From contig CAYTNN010000188.1 in the NCBI GenBank assembly GCA_964439135.1, positions 1 to 8,719 on the forward strand: a stretch of DNA of 8,719 bases, read 5' to 3'. A program made the translations under genes and the position numbers. Shown here one piece after another: positions 5,760 to 8,719 of the stretch. The notes under the pieces are model-generated. The model made no database searches. It was given only the letters and a program-made list of their open reading frames with translations, and was not told where the DNA came from. This stretch comes from JAFGPJ01 sp964439135. Its GTDB lineage: Bacteria > Planctomycetota > Phycisphaerae > Sedimentisphaerales > Anaerobacaceae. Each line of letters begins with the position of its first letter. Within the stretch, counting starts at the first letter, position 1.

Positions 5760-6545
5760 GTGAAAACCGGGCAAAAACTCAGTATCGAACAAATATGGGA
5801 GCAGTTCCATAAAACCCACGACGAAAATTCTCGCAACTTACTTATGGAACATTACAGGACTTTGGTAAAATATTGCGCCGAGCGTCTTCACAGCAAATTA
5901 CCCGATAAGGTCGAACTGGACGACTTGATTAGTGCCGGCATTTTCGGATTGATGGATGCCATTGATAAGTTCAATCCTGCTATAGGTGTCAAATTTGAGA
6001 CATATTGCTCGCCCCGGATACGTGGTTCCATTCTTGATGAGCTTCGGAGCATGGACTGGGTCCCGCGTTTAGTCCGCGCCCGGGCCCACCAGTTGGGAAA
6101 GGCCACACATTCGCTCGAAACGCATCTTGGCCGAAAGCCCACGGTAAAGGAAATCGCCGAAGAGCTGGAGATGGATATGGAGGAATTTAACAGGCTCCAG
6201 CGGGATGCCAACGCGGCCAGCCTCGTTTCGCTGAGCACCAAATATACCGACAGCGACGGCGAAAAGGATATTCGCGAAATAGACATCATTAAAGACGAGC
6301 GCAGCAAGAATCCCGTGATCGAGGCTCAAAAGCGGGACCTTAAAAGCCTCCTCACAAAGGGGCTGACCCGGGCCGAAAGGCTCATTGTCGTGCTGTATTA
6401 TTACGAAGAGATGACAATGAAGGAAATCGGAGCAACGCTTGACCTGTCCGAATCCCGCGTCTCACAAATGCACTCCTCCATCATCGCACGTCTGAAAGCC
6501 CAGATGAACACCCGTAAAAAGGAATTTTCCGTAGGCAAATCGTAG
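5760..6545 (+). CDS. fliA: FliA/WhiG-type RNA polymerase sigma factor
   Basis: A 261-residue group 3 sigma factor that would direct RNA polymerase to flagellar or late-development promoters. Start is GTG at 5760, chosen because GGAGGA (5749-5754) sits five bases upstream and region 2 then begins at the normal distance. Region 2 spans about 25-104 ('DDLISAGIFGLMDAIDKFNP', 'FETYCSPRIRGSILDELRSMDWVPR', the hallmark of FliA/WhiG sigmas). Region 3 is about 105-160 ('GRKPTVKEIAEELEM'). Region 4 is about 195-248 with the helix-turn-helix 'MTMKEIGATLDLSESRVSQMH'. Length and motif order are normal. No anti-sigma gene flgM is visible beside it. It lies 300 bases after flgB on the same strand, which supports a motility role. 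The long leader suggests post-transcriptional control. It ends 23 bases from the convergent oxidoreductase gene with no clear terminator between. Confidence 0.9.
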   Translation: MKTGQKLSIEQIWEQFHKTHDENSRNLLMEHYRTLVKYCAERLHSKLPDKVELDDLISAGIFGLMDAIDKFNPAIGVKFETYCSPRIRGSILDELRSMDWVPRLVRARAHQLGKATHSLETHLGRKPTVKEIAEELEMDMEEFNRLQRDANAASLVSLSTKYTDSDGEKDIREIDIIKDERSKNPVIEAQKRDLKSLLTKGLTRAERLIVVLYYYEEMTMKEIGATLDLSESRVSQMHSSIIARLKAQMNTRKKEFSVGKS

Positions 6546-6568
6546 CAAATCGACCTGAACCGGCCGCA

Positions 6569-7927
6569 TTAAAGATGCCACGGTGAGCGCATGGCCCGGC
6601 CGAGCATGCGATTAGCCGACGGATCGCCGATTATCCGCTCGCGTTTCGGGTCCCATTGAATTTTTCGCCCGCGAAGCATCGCGATATTACCCAGGTGAGC
6701 GACCGTTCCGGACCGGTGCCCCACTTCCGCCGGCGCTATGGTTGTCTTCCGCGTCTTGACACAATCCAGAAAATCTCGCCGATGCCCCTGGCGATGGTCG
6801 CCCGCGGGTCTGGGCAGGTGAATCTCGTCGGGGCCGATCTTTGTTTTACGCAGATCGACCGGTTCTGTTTTCAGGCCGGCACGCGTGACATGGACCCAGC
6901 CGGCATCGCCGATGAACTTTACTCCCTGCGGGATGTGATTATTGCTGGCCACGCGCATGACAAGGCCGTTGCCGTAGGTACATTCGAAGTCATAATCCAC
7001 CGCCGCATTCCACAGCCCGTCTTCGCCGAATACCCCCCTGCCGTGAACTTCTACCGGGCCGGTATCGTCACAATTCATGCCCCAATGGGCAATGTCGATG
7101 TGATGGCAGCCCCAGTCGGTGACCTGGCCGCCGGAGTAATCGAGGATCCAGCGAAAGTTCCAGTGGCAGCGTTTCTCCGTGTACGGAGCCCACGGAGCCG
7201 GGCCGAGCCACGTCTCGTAGTCGAAGCCGTCGGGGACCGGCATGGTCGGCTCCGGATCGATTCGATTGACGGTGGGCCCGCCGCCGCCGGGGTTGTAGCC
7301 GCCGCCGATACCGACTTCGACCCGCTGCAGCTTGCCGATACGCCCGTTGCGGACCAGCTCACAACCGAAGCGAAAATGCTCCGTCGAGCGCTGCCAGCTT
7401 CCGGTCTGCCAGACGCAATTATAGCGATTAACTTCTTCGACGATTGCCCGGCCTTCGGCTATTGTCCGCGCCAGCGGTTTTTCGCCGTAAATGTCCTTTC
7501 CGGCACGAATCCCGTCAATCGCAATAACCGCATGCCAGTGGTCCGGCACGGCAATGCAGAGCGTATCTATATCACCACGGGCAAGCAGCTCGCGAAAATC
7601 GTTGTATTGCAAGCAGCCGCTGCCACCGTAATGAGCGTTTATTTCCCGCACCGCTTCCCGCCTGCGGCCGGCATCGACATCACATACGGCGACGATTTGA
7701 CAATCGTCCTCCTGCAGGAATCCCTTAACGTGACGCATCCCCATACTGCCCAGGCCGATGAGGCCCATCGTCAGCCGGCTGCTCGGAGCCGGCCGATTAT
7801 CCCCACCGAGAACAAGTGATGGGACAATATATGGCACGGCAACGGCCGGGATGGTGCTTTTCAAAAATCCGCGCCGTGAAATTGTTCGATGTATCTGGCT
7901 CATGATCGGTGCTCGGAAAAATATCAC
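6569..7927 (-). CDS. Tat-exported Gfo/Idh/MocA family oxidoreductase
   Basis: A 452-residue NAD(P)-dependent oxidoreductase of the kind abundant in Planctomycetes, acting on sugars or sugar derivatives; the exact substrate cannot be read. Residues 17-23 (SRRGFLK) with the hydrophobic stretch to about 41 form a twin-arginine signal, so it acts outside the cytoplasm after folding with its cofactor. The Rossmann motif GLGSMG is at 58-63, the family EKP motif at 149-151, and 'DWGCHHIDIAHW' at 271-282 carries the catalytic-type Asp/His residues. The C-terminal half is the usual alpha/beta domain. The GTG at 7927 overlaps the upstream TGA (GTGA) and has GGGAGG ten bases upstream. ATG at 7903 would begin MSQIHRTISRR and is a fair alternative with a more typical Tat length. 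It forms an operon with the DJ-1-like gene. GC content is clearly higher than in the 3.8-5.6 kb region. Confidence 0.9.
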   Translation of the reverse strand: MIFFRAPIMSQIHRTISRRGFLKSTIPAVAVPYIVPSLVLGGDNRPAPSSRLTMGLIGLGSMGMRHVKGFLQEDDCQIVAVCDVDAGRRREAVREINAHYGGSGCLQYNDFRELLARGDIDTLCIAVPDHWHAVIAIDGIRAGKDIYGEKPLARTIAEGRAIVEEVNRYNCVWQTGSWQRSTEHFRFGCELVRNGRIGKLQRVEVGIGGGYNPGGGGPTVNRIDPEPTMPVPDGFDYETWLGPAPWAPYTEKRCHWNFRWILDYSGGQVTDWGCHHIDIAHWGMNCDDTGPVEVHGRGVFGEDGLWNAAVDYDFECTYGNGLVMRVASNNHIPQGVKFIGDAGWVHVTRAGLKTEPVDLRKTKIGPDEIHLPRPAGDHRQGHRRDFLDCVKTRKTTIAPAEVGHRSGTVAHLGNIAMLRGRKIQWDPKRERIIGDPSANRMLGRAMRSPWHL

Positions 7928-8502
7928 GCCTTATCAGCCTCCCGGCGTGCTTCAATCAGCATCTTGATCCATACGCCGACGTAGCGGCCGTGGTCGTGGT
8001 AGGTGCGCCCGCTGACGAGGTTGCCGTCCACCACGCATGGCTCGTTTACGAAAGTCCCGCCGCACACTTCGAGGTCGAATTTGCATTTGGTAACGGTCGC
8101 CATCTTCCGGCCCTTCACGCATCCGGCGTAAGCGGGTATTTCCACGCCGTGGCATACGCAGGCGATGGGTTTGTTCGCTTCGAAGAAATGCCGTGTGATA
8201 CGGACGAGGTCTTCATCGTAGCGTATGTACTCCGGAGCACGACCGCCCGAGAAAAATATGCCAAGATATTCCTCGGGCTTAACGTCCTTAAAAGCAATGT
8301 CCGCCTGCAACGTATAGCCCTCGAACTCCCGCGTTACCTGCCCGTCCCAGTCCGGCGGTATTTCGTGCATAACCATGTGGTATCGCCGCTTTTCAGGCCC
8401 TGCCACTACCGGCTCGAAACCGTCCTCCTGCAAACGAAAGTAAGGATACAGAGTATCAACCGTCTCGGTGGCATCTCCGATTATAATCAGTACCTTATTC
8501 AT
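7924..8502 (-). CDS. DJ-1/PfpI family protein
   Basis: A 192-residue single-domain protein of the DJ-1/PfpI (class I glutamine amidotransferase-like) superfamily, which includes proteases, deglycases, glyoxalases and hydratases. It begins 'MNKVLIIIGDATE', the usual first strand. 'FFSGGRAPEYIRYDEDLV' (83-100) is typical of the PfpI group. The nucleophile elbow is C117-H118-G119 in 'IACVCHGVEIPAYAG'. 'LVSGRTYHDHGRYVGVW' lies near the end. It has no signal peptide, so it is cytoplasmic. I chose ATG at 8502 over an ATG 54 bases upstream because the family start fits it and because the upstream candidate lies before the best promoter. It is the first gene of a two-gene operon with the oxidoreductase. 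The substrate is unknown; detoxification or modification of carbonyl or keto-sugar compounds is a guess from the partner. Confidence 0.88.
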   Translation of the reverse strand: MNKVLIIIGDATETVDTLYPYFRLQEDGFEPVVAGPEKRRYHMVMHEIPPDWDGQVTREFEGYTLQADIAFKDVKPEEYLGIFFSGGRAPEYIRYDEDLVRITRHFFEANKPIACVCHGVEIPAYAGCVKGRKMATVTKCKFDLEVCGGTFVNEPCVVDGNLVSGRTYHDHGRYVGVWIKMLIEARREADKA

Positions 8503-8511
8503 TTCACATCG

Positions 8512-8540
8512 AATATAAAGCCACAGCACGTAATTGTCAA
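8512..8540 (-). promoter_or_regulatory. Sigma70-type promoter of the DJ-1/oxidoreductase operon
   Basis: Minus-strand TTGACA (8535-8540) and TATATT (8512-8517) are separated by exactly 17 bases: a perfect -35 and a five-of-six -10. Only nine bases lie between the -10 box and the ATG at 8502, so the transcript would start within a few bases of the start codon and be nearly leaderless. This agrees with the absence of a Shine-Dalgarno there. Confidence 0.7.
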
Positions 8541-8675
8541 CTCTAAGGATGCCCATTTAAAATTGTTACCCGCCCGCTTTTAAGTCTCTGGGCAAATACG
8601 ACCTTAGCTGCCGGACAATCGACGCCAACAACATAGCCCAATTCCCCCCCTGAGGGGCAAGCTGCGGTACAAACC

Positions 8676-8719
8676 GGTAACATAGGTTACATATCGTACC
8701 GAGGACATAGGTAACAGTT
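8676..8719. mobile_element. Possible insertion-sequence end at the right edge
   Basis: ACATAGGTTACA (8680-8691) and ACATAGGTAACA (8705-8716) are near-identical direct repeats 25 bases apart, and GTAAC-ATAG-GTTAC (8677-8690) is an inverted repeat. Repeated 'GACATAGGTAACA' units are what I recall at the ends of some DDE-integrase (IS481-like) elements, where they bind transposase. The element would extend beyond the window; no transposase is visible here. The interval 8557-8675 has no gene I can support. Confidence 0.35.

Noticed and set aside
5600..5812. 70-codon plus-strand ORF in the fliA leader, with several cysteines
   Set aside because: It overlaps the sigma gene by 53 bases in another frame, lacks a Shine-Dalgarno and matches nothing I know. 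It is kept only as part of the leader.
6656..7819. 387-codon plus-strand open frame opposite the Gfo/Idh/MocA gene
   Set aside because: Long antisense frames are expected in GC-rich genes. The minus strand encodes a full oxidoreductase with Tat, Rossmann and EKP motifs, while the plus frame shows no known motif.
8503..8556. Upstream ATG extending the DJ-1-like protein by 18 residues
   Set aside because: The extension contains the -35 and -10 boxes of the best promoter, and the family normally starts at MNKVLIIIGD.
7909..8583. 224-codon plus-strand frame opposite the DJ-1-like gene
   Set aside because: It is a shadow of the minus-strand gene, which has the CHG nucleophile elbow and the family start.

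Overview
The window looks like a chromosomal segment from a planctomycete of class Phycisphaerae (Sedimentisphaerales-like). The main clue is the left-edge gene: a secreted protein with a CBM9-like module and fibronectin-III-like repeats ending in 'TYYWRIDEVNE..SPW.G.VWSF', followed by a 'DDFEDYN' module, an architecture common in these bacteria. A planctomycete-type FlgB, a FliA-type sigma factor and a Tat-exported Gfo/Idh/MocA oxidoreductase agree with this. The assignment rests on remembered family features, not on a search.

Layout. (1) 1-2290, minus strand: a truncated surface-protein gene reads off the left edge. It is preceded by a 56-codon leader ORF whose stop codon lies in the gene's Shine-Dalgarno, a terminator-like hairpin and a good sigma70-type promoter, which together look like an attenuated, translationally coupled leader. 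(2) 2350-2663, minus: a faint remnant that may derive from another CBM9-like gene. (3) 2727-3803, minus: a GAF-GGDEF diguanylate cyclase. (4) 3804-4687: an 880-base AT-rich intergenic region with matches to dispersed repeats and a strong promoter overlapped by nested inverted repeats. (5) 4688-5459, plus: a small MerR-type HTH protein overlapping a flgB gene that has no flgC beside it. (6) 5460-6545, plus: a long leader followed by a FliA/WhiG-type sigma factor. (7) 6569-8502, minus: a DJ-1/PfpI protein and a Tat-dependent Gfo/Idh/MocA oxidoreductase in a two-gene operon with a GTGA overlap, read from a promoter that predicts a nearly leaderless mRNA. (8) 8676-8719: short direct repeats resembling the end of an insertion sequence.

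How the parts may work together. The GGDEF protein, MerR-type regulator, FlgB and FliA sigma factor form a loose cluster around motility and c-di-GMP signalling, but the flagellar genes are separated from the usual rod and hook operon. The CBM9/FN3 surface protein and the oxidoreductase/DJ-1 pair fit a glycan-degrading lifestyle. I see no clearly new defence or mobile system. The least ordinary parts are the leader upstream of the surface protein, the orphan MerR-HTH/FlgB pair with its nested operator, and the long leader of the sigma factor gene.
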